Below are positions 1 to 7,356 of a stretch of DNA of 64,000 bases, piece after piece (position 1 is the stretch's first letter; each line of letters opens with the position of its first letter). Position numbers and translations under genes: made by a program. The DNA comes from an uncultured Clostridia bacterium. GTDB taxonomy: Bacteria > Bacillota > Clostridia > Oscillospirales > Acutalibacteraceae. The stretch covers positions 1 to 64,000 of the forward strand of contig CANRMJ010000001.1 in the NCBI GenBank assembly GCA_947631705.1, written 5' to 3'. The notes beneath the pieces are model-generated. The model saw nothing but the letters and a program-made list of their open reading frames with translations. It was not told the DNA's origin and ran no database searches.

Positions 1-260
1 GGGTGCATAATTACGCGCCCTACGGTTATTCCTCATATGCGCCCAAGGGCGAAAACATTCTTATCATAAACAGTTCGGGAGGCTCCGTCGGAGCGGGAAC
101 GAGAATGAAGGACGAAAGCCTGCTCGAAGGCGAAATATCAATAAAATCGGAAAGCGGCGCTAAGATATTGCTTAAAAACGACGGCACTGTTGAGATAAAC
201 GGACTTGTTATAACGGCAAAGGGCACGATTGCCGATTCCCCGGGAGGAGTGAACGAATGA
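1..260 (+). CDS. Phage baseplate spike/assembly protein, C-terminal part (Mu gp45 / P2 gpV-like), partial
   Basis: The frame is open to the left window edge, so only about 86 C-terminal codons are seen; the GTG at position 3 is probably internal. The visible part has a Gly/Ser-rich stretch followed by short beta-like repeats (SESGAKILLKNDGTVEINGL), as at the C-terminus of tail-spike/baseplate proteins of contractile phage tails. The main support is position: it overlaps the next gene by ATGA and leads into gp46-, gp47- and gp48-like genes in Mu order. Whether it belongs to a complete prophage or a phage-tail bacteriocin cannot be judged from this end alone. Confidence 0.6.
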   Translation, partial: VHNYAPYGYSSYAPKGENILIINSSGGSVGAGTRMKDESLLEGEISIKSESGAKILLKNDGTVEINGLVITAKGTIADSPGGVNE

Positions 261-571
261 CAGCGAAATTAATTGACGGTGATTATGTGAAAAACGGAGG
301 CTCGCTTGAAGAAACCGAGCATATGGAGGAGCTGCTGCAAAGCCTTGCTCTTGCGTTTGCCGCCGAAAGGGGCTGCTTTTATCCAAACAAGGATTTCGGT
401 TCCGATTTATCCGGCGCCGCCGGCGACCTTTTGTATGCCGCCGGACGCGCATCGCAGGCGGTGAGCGGCACAGACGGCGTTTATGTGAAATCCGCCGAAT
501 ACAGCGGCGGGCAGTATATAATCACTGTTGTTATAAATAACGAAGAAAGGCAGGTGGCTGTTTCAAAATGA
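257..571 (+). CDS. Phage baseplate protein, Mu gp46 / T4 gp25-like (104 aa)
   Basis: Small baseplate wedge-type protein of a contractile tail. The mid region (residues about 30-104: LLQSLALAFAAERGCFYPNK, then a C-terminal beta strand pair) fits the gp46/gp25 group, which binds the baseplate J protein. Its ATG overlaps the upstream stop (ATGA) and its own stop overlaps the next gene by 4 nt, so the three genes are translationally coupled. The family call rests on size and order more than on a diagnostic motif. Confidence 0.65.
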   Translation: MTAKLIDGDYVKNGGSLEETEHMEELLQSLALAFAAERGCFYPNKDFGSDLSGAAGDLLYAAGRASQAVSGTDGVYVKSAEYSGGQYIITVVINNEERQVAVSK

Positions 572-1644
572 GTTTAACCTATAATGAAATACTTAATGAA
601 ATGAAAACGGCTTTTTTTCTTGAAAAGGGCGAACCCGTTAAAGAACTTTCGGATTTGGAACTGAGGTTCAGAGCCGTGGCGTCGGAGATTTATTCCGTTG
701 CGGCTTACGGTAATTTTATACTGAGACAGGGCTTTCCGCAGACAGCGTCGGGGGAATATCTCGATAGGCACGCGGCGTTGCGGAGCATTAAGAGAAAAAC
801 AGCCTCGTTTGCGTCCGGCGAGCTTACTTTTTCGCTTGCGGCGGAAACACAGGCAGACGTAACGGTACCGGTAGGCACGGTCTGTTCCGTTTTCGGCAGC
901 CCTTACATTCAGTTTGCAACAGATGAAAACGCCGTTATTCCCGCGGGTGAAATTTCCGTTACTGTTGGCGCAACGGCGCTGAAAGCGGGCGACGAGTACA
1001 ACGCGGCTGCGGGAGAGGTAACAGTTATGGTGAATCCTCCCGATTACGTTTTTTCGGTTACAAACGAAAAAGCTTTTGCGGGCGGCAGCGATGAGGAGAG
1101 CGACGAGGCTCTGCGCGAGCGTATCATCAGCTCATACAGCAGCGTTAAATTCGGTTTGAACGCTGCGTCGTTAAGAGAGATGATATTAACGTTGGACGAT
1201 GTTACCGACGCGTATATTTCCGTGGATGATGACTGGGAAAACACAGTTGTTGTGTGCCTTAAAACACGCACAAGCGAAATTACACAGGAAATTAAAGACG
1301 AAGTAAGCAATTTGCTTGGATTTGCGGCGCTCTGCGGGATAGAGCTTGATTTTATTTCCGCCTCTGAGCAGCCGTTTGACGTAATAGCAGAGGTAAAAGT
1401 GCTCAGCGGATACAACAAGGACGATATAAAAGCCGAAACGGAGGAGAGAATAAAAGCCTTTTGCAGCGCCGAAAAAATCGGAAAAAGCTACTCCGCCTCC
1501 GCGATTGCGGCAGCCTGCCGCGATATAGAAGGCGTTGAATACATAGACGCTTTTGTTGTAAGCGGCGGAGCGCCGGACGCGATTACCTGCGGCGCCACAC
1601 AGTATCTTAAATTGAAAAACACAGAGGTCAGCGTCCATGAATAA
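568..1644 (+). CDS. Baseplate J-like protein (Mu gp47 / XkdT family, 358 aa)
   Basis: Core baseplate wedge component of contractile phage tails. Recognisable J-family stretches are the N-terminal LRFRAVASEIYSVAAYGNFI helix, the GEYLDRHAALRSIKR segment near residue 63 and the central AFAGGSDEESDEALRERIISS motif, typical of baseplate J/gp47. The length is usual for the Gram-positive XkdT branch. It overlaps both neighbours by a few bases (ATGA upstream, 8 nt downstream), so it sits in one tightly coupled tail operon. This is the most securely identified gene of the phage block. Confidence 0.85.
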   Translation: MSLTYNEILNEMKTAFFLEKGEPVKELSDLELRFRAVASEIYSVAAYGNFILRQGFPQTASGEYLDRHAALRSIKRKTASFASGELTFSLAAETQADVTVPVGTVCSVFGSPYIQFATDENAVIPAGEISVTVGATALKAGDEYNAAAGEVTVMVNPPDYVFSVTNEKAFAGGSDEESDEALRERIISSYSSVKFGLNAASLREMILTLDDVTDAYISVDDDWENTVVVCLKTRTSEITQEIKDEVSNLLGFAALCGIELDFISASEQPFDVIAEVKVLSGYNKDDIKAETEERIKAFCSAEKIGKSYSASAIAAACRDIEGVEYIDAFVVSGGAPDAITCGATQYLKLKNTEVSVHE

Positions 1645-2191
1645 TGAAATTTTCAACCGCCTGCTGGGGCTTATGGAAAAGCTTGGGCTTTCCGTTAAAA
1701 ACGGCACGTTTAACCGTGCGGAGTGCGCCGCTTATGCCCGCGCCGTTTGCATTGCGTGTGATGAAATGGAAAACACGATAAAAAATCTTTTTATAGACTC
1801 GGCGGAAACGCAGGGGCTTGCGCTTTTTTTAAGTCTTATAGGGCGAAGTCCCGCGGAAACGGAGGAAAAATCAAAGCAGCTTGTTATTGAATCGTGTTCC
1901 GAAGATTTCGGAACACGCAATCTCGGCGATTTTGAAAACGCGCTCGCAGACCTCGGAAACGGATTCGGTTATGAAGGTCACGGCTGCAATCTTATGATTA
2001 AAAGAGGCGAAGTATCGGGCACGGATTTTGCCGAAAAGCTTTCTGAGTTTTTATCCGATTACGCGCCGGGCTTTTGCCGCATTAAAATAGACGGAACAAG
2101 CACCGATTTGGGAACGAAAGACGAGGCAAATCTCCGCTGGTTTGAGATCGACGCCCTGAATTTTCCGTTTTCCATTATTGATAATTTTTAA
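1637..2191 (+). CDS. Phage tail protein, Mu gp48 / DUF2313-like (184 aa)
   Basis: It lies directly after the baseplate J gene, where Mu-like and PBSX-like tails carry gp48/XkdU. Features: a helical N-terminus (FNRLLGLMEKLG), a tail-protein-like segment about residues 55-85 (FIDSAETQGLALFLSLIGRSPAETEEK), and a C-terminal segment ending in YAPGFCRIKIDG, common in this family, whose product seals the wedge and attaches fibres. Its start overlaps gp47 by 8 nt. A usual-length, intact gene. Confidence 0.75.
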   Translation: MNNEIFNRLLGLMEKLGLSVKNGTFNRAECAAYARAVCIACDEMENTIKNLFIDSAETQGLALFLSLIGRSPAETEEKSKQLVIESCSEDFGTRNLGDFENALADLGNGFGYEGHGCNLMIKRGEVSGTDFAEKLSEFLSDYAPGFCRIKIDGTSTDLGTKDEANLRWFEIDALNFPFSIIDNF

Positions 2192-2212
2192 AATATTTAC
2201 AGGAGAAAAAAT

Positions 2213-2689
2213 ATGAGTTCAACTAATAAAACGTCGTATCTCGCTCTTAACTTATGGGCAAGCACGGATACGCCGAAACGCGATGATTTAAATGTGGATA
2301 ACGCCAAGCTCGATTGGGTTATAGAGGATCATAATAAAAATAAAAAAATGCACGTTTCCGATTTGGAAAGACAAAAGTGGAACAATCCGTATTATATCGG
2401 CTATTATTACGGAGACGGGGAAACAACGCGCGTCATTGAAACGGAATGTCCGTTTACGCCTGTATTCGGTATTGTTTTCGCAGGGGGAGCGCCTCCGTCA
2501 AAAGCAAATTTTGACGGCAAATCAAAAACAAATTATTTTGCGATACTCGGAACAAGAATGAGCATGGCGGGAGTTTCTCTTTCAGGCTCAACCATCAGAC
2601 TTGAAAAAACCGTGGTTCCCGTTATGACATCTGAATATATGAGCCTGAATATTACGGGAACAACGTATTGTTATATTCTTTTCAGATGA
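2213..2689 (+). CDS. Putative phage tail fibre / receptor-binding protein (158 aa)
   Basis: Starts after a clear AGGAG ribosome site 21 nt behind the gp48-like gene. Around residue 46 it has HVSDLERQKWNNP, which matches the H-(V/I)-x(3)-ER-x-(K/R)-W-N element that recurs in tail fibres of Firmicutes phages. The remainder is beta-rich and Gly/Thr-rich, compatible with a short fibre knob. It is unusually short for a fibre and is the last phage gene before a terminator; no chaperone, holin or lysin follows. The function is inferred from motif and position. Confidence 0.55.
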   Translation: MSSTNKTSYLALNLWASTDTPKRDDLNVDNAKLDWVIEDHNKNKKMHVSDLERQKWNNPYYIGYYYGDGETTRVIETECPFTPVFGIVFAGGAPPSKANFDGKSKTNYFAILGTRMSMAGVSLSGSTIRLEKTVVPVMTSEYMSLNITGTTYCYILFR

Positions 2690-2726
2690 TAACGTTCAAC
2701 CGTTTTTCAACCGAATATTTATTCGC

Positions 2727-2765
2727 CGCACCCTCTCCGCGCAAAGCCGGGAGGGTGCGTTGTTG
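2727..2765 (+). terminator. Rho-independent terminator of the tail operon
   Basis: Perfect 9-bp inverted repeat (CGCACCCTC at 2727-2735, GAGGGTGCG at 2751-2759) with a 15-nt loop, followed by TTGTTGTG. The T-tract is short. It marks the end of phage-like sequence. Confidence 0.75.
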
Positions 2766-2814
2766 TGTATATAATTGATAAAAAGTAAGAGTTTTATATA
2801 ATTATATTTTCTTA

Positions 2815-2843
2815 TTTACATCGGTAAAATTTTGTAATATAAT
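2815..2843 (+). promoter_or_regulatory. Sigma-A promoter of coaX
   Basis: TTTACA at 2815-2820 and TATAAT at 2838-2843 with 17-bp spacing; transcription would begin near 2850, leaving a leader of about 57 nt before coaX. The sequence upstream is very AT-rich. Confidence 0.75.
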
Positions 2844-2906
2844 AGCATATATCGTCTTTTCGGCAGTGCCGTGGGGGCGTGAATTTCCGCGAAAGGATTG
2901 CTTTAA

Positions 2907-3677
2907 ATGCTGCTTGCCGTTGATATAGGAAACACCGATATTGTTATGGGAGTTTTAAACGGAAAAAATCTTGTTTGCTCGGGCAGGCTTTCGGCTCATG
3001 TGGGAGAAACGGAAATTGAATATTCTATAAAGCTGAAAGCGTTTCTTGAAATCAACGGGATCAAGAGCATTGAGGGCGCCGTGATTTCAAGCGTTGTGCC
3101 CGCTCTTGTAAGAACATTTATAAAAAGCGTTGAGCTTGTGTGCGGAATAACTCCGCTCACGGTTGGACCGGGTGTGAAAACGGGGCTTAACATAAAGCTC
3201 GACAATCCCGCCGAAACAGGCGCGGATATAGTTGCGGGCGATGTTGCCGTTATCAACAAATACAAGCTGCCCGCGATTGTTTTTAATCTCGGCACGGCAA
3301 CAACCGCGTCTGTTATAGACAAAACGGGCGCCCATCTCGGCGGAGCGATCTCTTGCGGTGTAAAAACAGGAATAAACTCAATTTCAAGCGGCACGGCGCA
3401 GCTCCCGCAGATTGATATTTCGGCTCCGTCAAAGCTGATAGCCTCAAACACGGTTGACGCTATGAAATGCGGCAGCGTTGTTGGCACGGCGGCAATGATA
3501 GAGGGTCTTGTGGCAAGGTTTGAAAAAGAGCTCGGCGAAAAGGCGTCGGTTATTCTCACGGGCGATTTCGGCAAAACGATTGCAAAGGAAATCGGCGGCA
3601 GCGTGATTTATGACGAGCACCTGATTATTGACGGACTCAGAATCATATACGAAAAAAACACACTTAGAAAAGGATAA
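2907..3677 (+). CDS. coaX: Type III pantothenate kinase
   Basis: Catalyses the first step of CoA synthesis, ATP-dependent phosphorylation of pantothenate, in the cytosol. The ASKHA-fold signature is clear: the N-terminal phosphate loop LLAVDIGNTDIVMGVL, the GADIVAGDVA segment with the catalytic aspartate region near residue 110, and the NLGTATT adenosine-site motif near residue 130. At 256 aa it has the usual length of CoaX. The ATG at 2907 follows GAAAGGA. The gene has its own promoter and runs into the DUF1015 gene 4 nt after its stop, so the two are probably cotranscribed. Confidence 0.95.
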   Translation: MLLAVDIGNTDIVMGVLNGKNLVCSGRLSAHVGETEIEYSIKLKAFLEINGIKSIEGAVISSVVPALVRTFIKSVELVCGITPLTVGPGVKTGLNIKLDNPAETGADIVAGDVAVINKYKLPAIVFNLGTATTASVIDKTGAHLGGAISCGVKTGINSISSGTAQLPQIDISAPSKLIASNTVDAMKCGSVVGTAAMIEGLVARFEKELGEKASVILTGDFGKTIAKEIGGSVIYDEHLIIDGLRIIYEKNTLRKG

Positions 3678-3681
3678 AAAC

Positions 3682-4920
3682 ATGGCAATTTTCAGAGCAT
3701 TCAGGGCATACCGCCCCGCAGAGAGAAATCAGGCGCTTATTCCCGCGCTGCCATACGACGTTATGAGCAGCGAGGAGGCAAGAAAGGCGGTGAGGGGCAA
3801 TTCCCTCTCGTTTCTTCACGTTGACAAGGCGGAGATAGATTTGCCGCGCGGAACGGATATTTATTCGGACGAGGTTTACGAAAAGGCAAAGGAAAATCTT
3901 GAGGCGCTCGAAAACACGGGAGCGCTGATTCAGGATAAAAGACCCTGCTTTTATATTTACAGGCAGATTATGAACGGCAGGTCACAGGTTGGTCTTGTGG
4001 GCTGCGCGTCAATAGACGATTACACGAACAACGTTATAAAAAAGCACGAAAAAACGCTTGCGAAAAAGGAAACGGACCGTATCCGCCACGTCAGCGCCAC
4101 AAACGCGAACACCGGCCCCATTTTTCTTACTTACAGAAAAAGCGCCGCGGTAAATATGACCGTTTCGCTTTGGATGAATGAAAATGACCCCGTCTATGAT
4201 TTTGAATCGGACGGAGTGGAGCAGACCGTTTGGGTTATAGACAACGACGAAACAATAAACCGCCTTGCTTCTCTGTTTAAAGATATCGGCTCTCTTTATA
4301 TTGCCGACGGTCATCACCGCTGCGCTTCCGCCGTAAGAGTGGGTCAGATGAAAAGGGAGGAAAACGGCGGTTATACGGGCGATGAGGAATTCAACTATTT
4401 TCTTGCTGTTGCTTTTCCCGATGAAGATCTTGAAATTATGGATTACAACCGAGTTGTAAGAGATTTAAACGGAATGTCCCCCGATAATTTTTTAAGCAGG
4501 GTTTTTGAAAAATTTGTAATAAAAAAAGAGGATTCGCCCTATCACCCCGTCGAAAAACACACATTCGGAATGTATCTCGACAAAGAGTGGTATTCGCTAA
4601 GAGCAAAAAAATCAATTATTAACGAAAACGATCCCGTTGCAAGGCTGGACGTGTCTATTCTTCAGGATAATCTGCTCGATCCGATCCTCGGAATCAAAGA
4701 CCCCAAAAATGACGACAGGATTGATTTTATCGGCGGAATAAGAGGGCTTACGGAGCTTGAGAAAAGGGCTAAAAGCGATATGTGCCTTGCGTTTTCAATG
4801 TATCCCACAACGGTTCGCGATCTTATGGATATAGCCGACGCGGGGCAAATCATGCCGCCCAAATCAACGTGGTTTGAGCCAAAGCTGCTTTCGGGAATAT
4901 TTATTCATCATCTTTCATAA
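3682..4920 (+). CDS. DUF1015 family protein (412 aa)
   Basis: A conserved protein of unknown biochemical role. It contains the family hallmark ADGHHRCASAVR near residue 215 and the opening FRAFRAYRPA. In many Clostridia DUF1015 genes sit beside serine biosynthesis genes (established synteny); here it follows coaX, and serC-serA lie 40 kb away. The start is placed at the ATG at 3682, which has AGAAAAGGA in front and begins with the family's usual N-terminus; an in-frame upstream start at 3628 lies inside coaX and is unlikely. No signal peptide or membrane segment. Confidence 0.85.
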   Translation: MAIFRAFRAYRPAERNQALIPALPYDVMSSEEARKAVRGNSLSFLHVDKAEIDLPRGTDIYSDEVYEKAKENLEALENTGALIQDKRPCFYIYRQIMNGRSQVGLVGCASIDDYTNNVIKKHEKTLAKKETDRIRHVSATNANTGPIFLTYRKSAAVNMTVSLWMNENDPVYDFESDGVEQTVWVIDNDETINRLASLFKDIGSLYIADGHHRCASAVRVGQMKREENGGYTGDEEFNYFLAVAFPDEDLEIMDYNRVVRDLNGMSPDNFLSRVFEKFVIKKEDSPYHPVEKHTFGMYLDKEWYSLRAKKSIINENDPVARLDVSILQDNLLDPILGIKDPKNDDRIDFIGGIRGLTELEKRAKSDMCLAFSMYPTTVRDLMDIADAGQIMPPKSTWFEPKLLSGIFIHHLS

Positions 4921-4927
4921 AAAATAA

Positions 4928-4956
4928 TTGTCAAAACCCGCTTATTATGATACAAT
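4928..4956 (+). promoter_or_regulatory. Sigma-A promoter of the M28 peptidase gene
   Basis: TTGTCA (4928-4933) and TACAAT (4951-4956) with 17-bp spacing, 34 bp upstream of the start codon. Confidence 0.65.
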
Positions 4957-4989
4957 ATACAAAAATAATCAATTAAAAGGAGTGGACTA

Positions 4990-6264
4990 ATGAAAATCGC
5001 ACTTGAATACAGCGATAAGTTTGATATTAAGCGCCAAACGGAATACGCTGTTAAGGGAATCACAAAAATTGTTAATAAAATCGGTCCGAGAAAACCGGGC
5101 TCACCCGAGGAGCACAGGGCTCAGCAGTGGTTTGAAAGGGATATGAAAAACTACTGTGACGAAACAAGCATTGAGGAGTTCACGCTCCACCGCCAGGGCT
5201 TTATGGGCTTTATTCCGTTCACCGTGTGCTGCGGCGTTTCAAGCGTGTTTGTAAACTGGTTCGTAAGCCCGATCGCGGCTCTTGTTCTTTGCATACTTGC
5301 GTTTATACCGCTCATTTTTGAGTTCCTTATGTATAAGCAGTTCGACGATTTTCTTTTTCCGAAGCAAACATCCCACAATATGATTGCAAGGCGCAAGCCC
5401 ACAGGCGAAATTAAAAAGCGCATAATTCTTATAGGTCATTCCGACTCACAGTTTGAATGGACTCTTAACTATCTTATCGGCGGGCTTCAGGCAAAGCTGT
5501 TTGTTGAAATTCCCGCTGTTGTGGGTCTTGTTGTTCAAACCGCCATTGCAATAATAAGCATAATTGTCGGCGCCGTAAACGGCGGCGTTGTTGCGGCGGG
5601 AAAAATCCCCGCTGTTCACACCCTTTTTGTTGTTTTCTTTGTTGTTTCAATAGTGTTTATACCGTTTGAGCTCTGTTTCCTTTTCTTCCAGAGCTGGACA
5701 AAATCGGTGCCCGGCGCCTCTGATAACCTTTCGGGCTGCTACACCGCAATGGGCGCCGTTAAGGCTCTCGGCGAGGCAGACGTTCGTTTTGAAAACACAG
5801 AGGTGGTTGTAATTTGTTCGGGCTCCGAGGAAGCCGGACTGCGCGGTTCAAAGGCATACGCAAAGGCGCATGAGGAGGAGCTCAAGGAGATTCCCACCGT
5901 TGTGGTTGGGCTTGACACTTTCCGCGATCTTGAAACAATGGCGGTTTACGACCGTGATCTTTCGGGAACGCTGAAGCATCATGACGGCGTTAAAAAACTT
6001 GTTCATGACGCGTGCGCGAACTGCGGTTTCGACGTTAAATATGAATCCATATATATCGGCGCGTGCGACGCTGCGTCGTTCACACAGAGAGGGATTCCCG
6101 CAACAGGCTTTGCGGCAATGGATCCCGCTCCGCCGAGATATTATCATACTCGCCTTGACAATGTTGAAAATCTTCGACCTGACGCAATTGAGGCCGGAAT
6201 TGAAATAATGGTTGAAACAATGTGTATGTTTGATAAAAACGGAGCAGAGGGCGTTTCGGATTAA
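4990..6264 (+). CDS. M28-family metallopeptidase-like membrane protein (424 aa)
   Basis: The di-zinc aminopeptidase motifs of family M28 are all present in order: HSD (H150, D152), SDN (D245), SEE (E280/E281), LD (D309) and YYHTRLD (H386). What is odd is that hydrophobic segments are embedded in the peptidase domain: about residues 72-115 before the first motif and about 165-232 between H150 and D245, so the catalytic domain appears to be interrupted by four or more membrane spans. There is no signal peptide. It is probably a membrane-bound aminopeptidase; the substrate is unknown. The ATG follows AAAAGGAG. Confidence 0.85.
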   Translation: MKIALEYSDKFDIKRQTEYAVKGITKIVNKIGPRKPGSPEEHRAQQWFERDMKNYCDETSIEEFTLHRQGFMGFIPFTVCCGVSSVFVNWFVSPIAALVLCILAFIPLIFEFLMYKQFDDFLFPKQTSHNMIARRKPTGEIKKRIILIGHSDSQFEWTLNYLIGGLQAKLFVEIPAVVGLVVQTAIAIISIIVGAVNGGVVAAGKIPAVHTLFVVFFVVSIVFIPFELCFLFFQSWTKSVPGASDNLSGCYTAMGAVKALGEADVRFENTEVVVICSGSEEAGLRGSKAYAKAHEEELKEIPTVVVGLDTFRDLETMAVYDRDLSGTLKHHDGVKKLVHDACANCGFDVKYESIYIGACDAASFTQRGIPATGFAAMDPAPPRYYHTRLDNVENLRPDAIEAGIEIMVETMCMFDKNGAEGVSD

Positions 6265-6336
6265 CGGCTGTTTCACTTTTGTTTCAACCTTGCTTATCTA
6301 TAAGAATTAAAAACAATCGGATTAGGAGAAATTTTT

Positions 6337-7296
6337 GTGAAAATTTGTAAGCTATGCGGAACACAGCTCAGCGATGACGCGAAATTCTGCACGACGTGCG
6401 GTGCGGACACAACAAAAGAGGGCGCGGTTGAAACTGATTTTGAGGCTGCGCAAAGAGGCAATGACCAGCAGGGCAGTTATTATCAGTCGCCGGATGCGTC
6501 GGGTCAGTCGGGTAATTATTATCAACCCGGAAACGAATATTCCGCTCCCGACAGCGCAAACTTCAATCAGTATCAAAATCCCTCATATCAGCCGCCTGTT
6601 GTGAACGGGAAACCCGCGAAAAAGAAAAAGATGCCCGCGTGGGCGATCGTTCTTATAGTAATTGCCTGCGTGGTTGTATTGATCATAGGTTCTCTTGTTG
6701 CTGTCGGAATTTGGGGCGTAAATTATTTAGATAAAAATCCCGAATTATTAAATCAAGTAGAGAGCGAATTGAGCGAAGAGGGCTTGGGCATTGACAGCGG
6801 AACAGTTGACGGCAGCGTTTATACAAACGATTCGCTTAATCTTAAAATTGATTTAACGGACAGCGATTTCCGTTTCCTTAATCAAACTGAAATTTCAAGC
6901 CTTATGGGCAGCGATTCCGCGGAATACACCGAGGCGTACATACTCAATGAGAAAACAAGCGAAAGCGTTTTGATTATGAAGACGCTGGGCAGCCCCACGG
7001 AATTGCATCAGGATATGAACGATTTCGTGCGTGAAACGGCGGATTATATTTATAGTGATACAGACACGCCTGTTGATATAAGCGATACGTACACGCTTGC
7101 GATAGGCGGAGAAACATATACGTGTATTGATGTAACCTTGCCGGGTTCCGATGATTACGGCGGTTATAACACAATAAACACGATGTGTTTTTACAGAAAC
7201 GGATTAACATTCTTTGAAATTCAGATAACAACATTTGACGATACGCAAACAACAGCTCAGTCGCTTGTTGAACAGTTTTTCACAACGATCAACTAA
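6337..7296 (+). CDS. Zinc-ribbon, single-pass membrane protein (319 aa)
   Basis: Begins with a GTG after AGGAGA. Domain order: zinc ribbon with C4, C7, C18 and C21; a Gln/Tyr/Pro/Ser-rich linker (about residues 40-95); a basic KKKK stop-transfer patch; one membrane helix (about 101-127); then an extracytoplasmic domain of about 190 residues with a TSESVLIMKTLGSPTEL segment. The zinc ribbon would face the cytoplasm. Similar one-pass zinc-ribbon proteins occur at 27.6-30.4 kb and 46.2 kb. The function is unknown; the outer domain does not match a family I can name. Confidence 0.75.
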   Translation: MKICKLCGTQLSDDAKFCTTCGADTTKEGAVETDFEAAQRGNDQQGSYYQSPDASGQSGNYYQPGNEYSAPDSANFNQYQNPSYQPPVVNGKPAKKKKMPAWAIVLIVIACVVVLIIGSLVAVGIWGVNYLDKNPELLNQVESELSEEGLGIDSGTVDGSVYTNDSLNLKIDLTDSDFRFLNQTEISSLMGSDSAEYTEAYILNEKTSESVLIMKTLGSPTELHQDMNDFVRETADYIYSDTDTPVDISDTYTLAIGGETYTCIDVTLPGSDDYGGYNTINTMCFYRNGLTFFEIQITTFDDTQTTAQSLVEQFFTTIN

Positions 7297-7316
7297 TAAC
7301 AGATAAAGCATAATTA

Positions 7317-7352
7317 AGCCGCCCTGCATTGGCAGGGCGGCTCAGACTTTTG
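7317..7352 (+). terminator. Rho-independent terminator between convergent genes
   Basis: Perfect 11-bp stem AGCCGCCCTGC (7317-7327) / GCAGGGCGGCT (7332-7342), tetraloop, then a T-rich run in the plus direction. Confidence 0.85.
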
Positions 7353-7356
7353 TTTT

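Noticed and set aside
2996..3574. 192-codon open frame on the minus strand
   Set aside because: Antisense to coaX and without recognisable domains.
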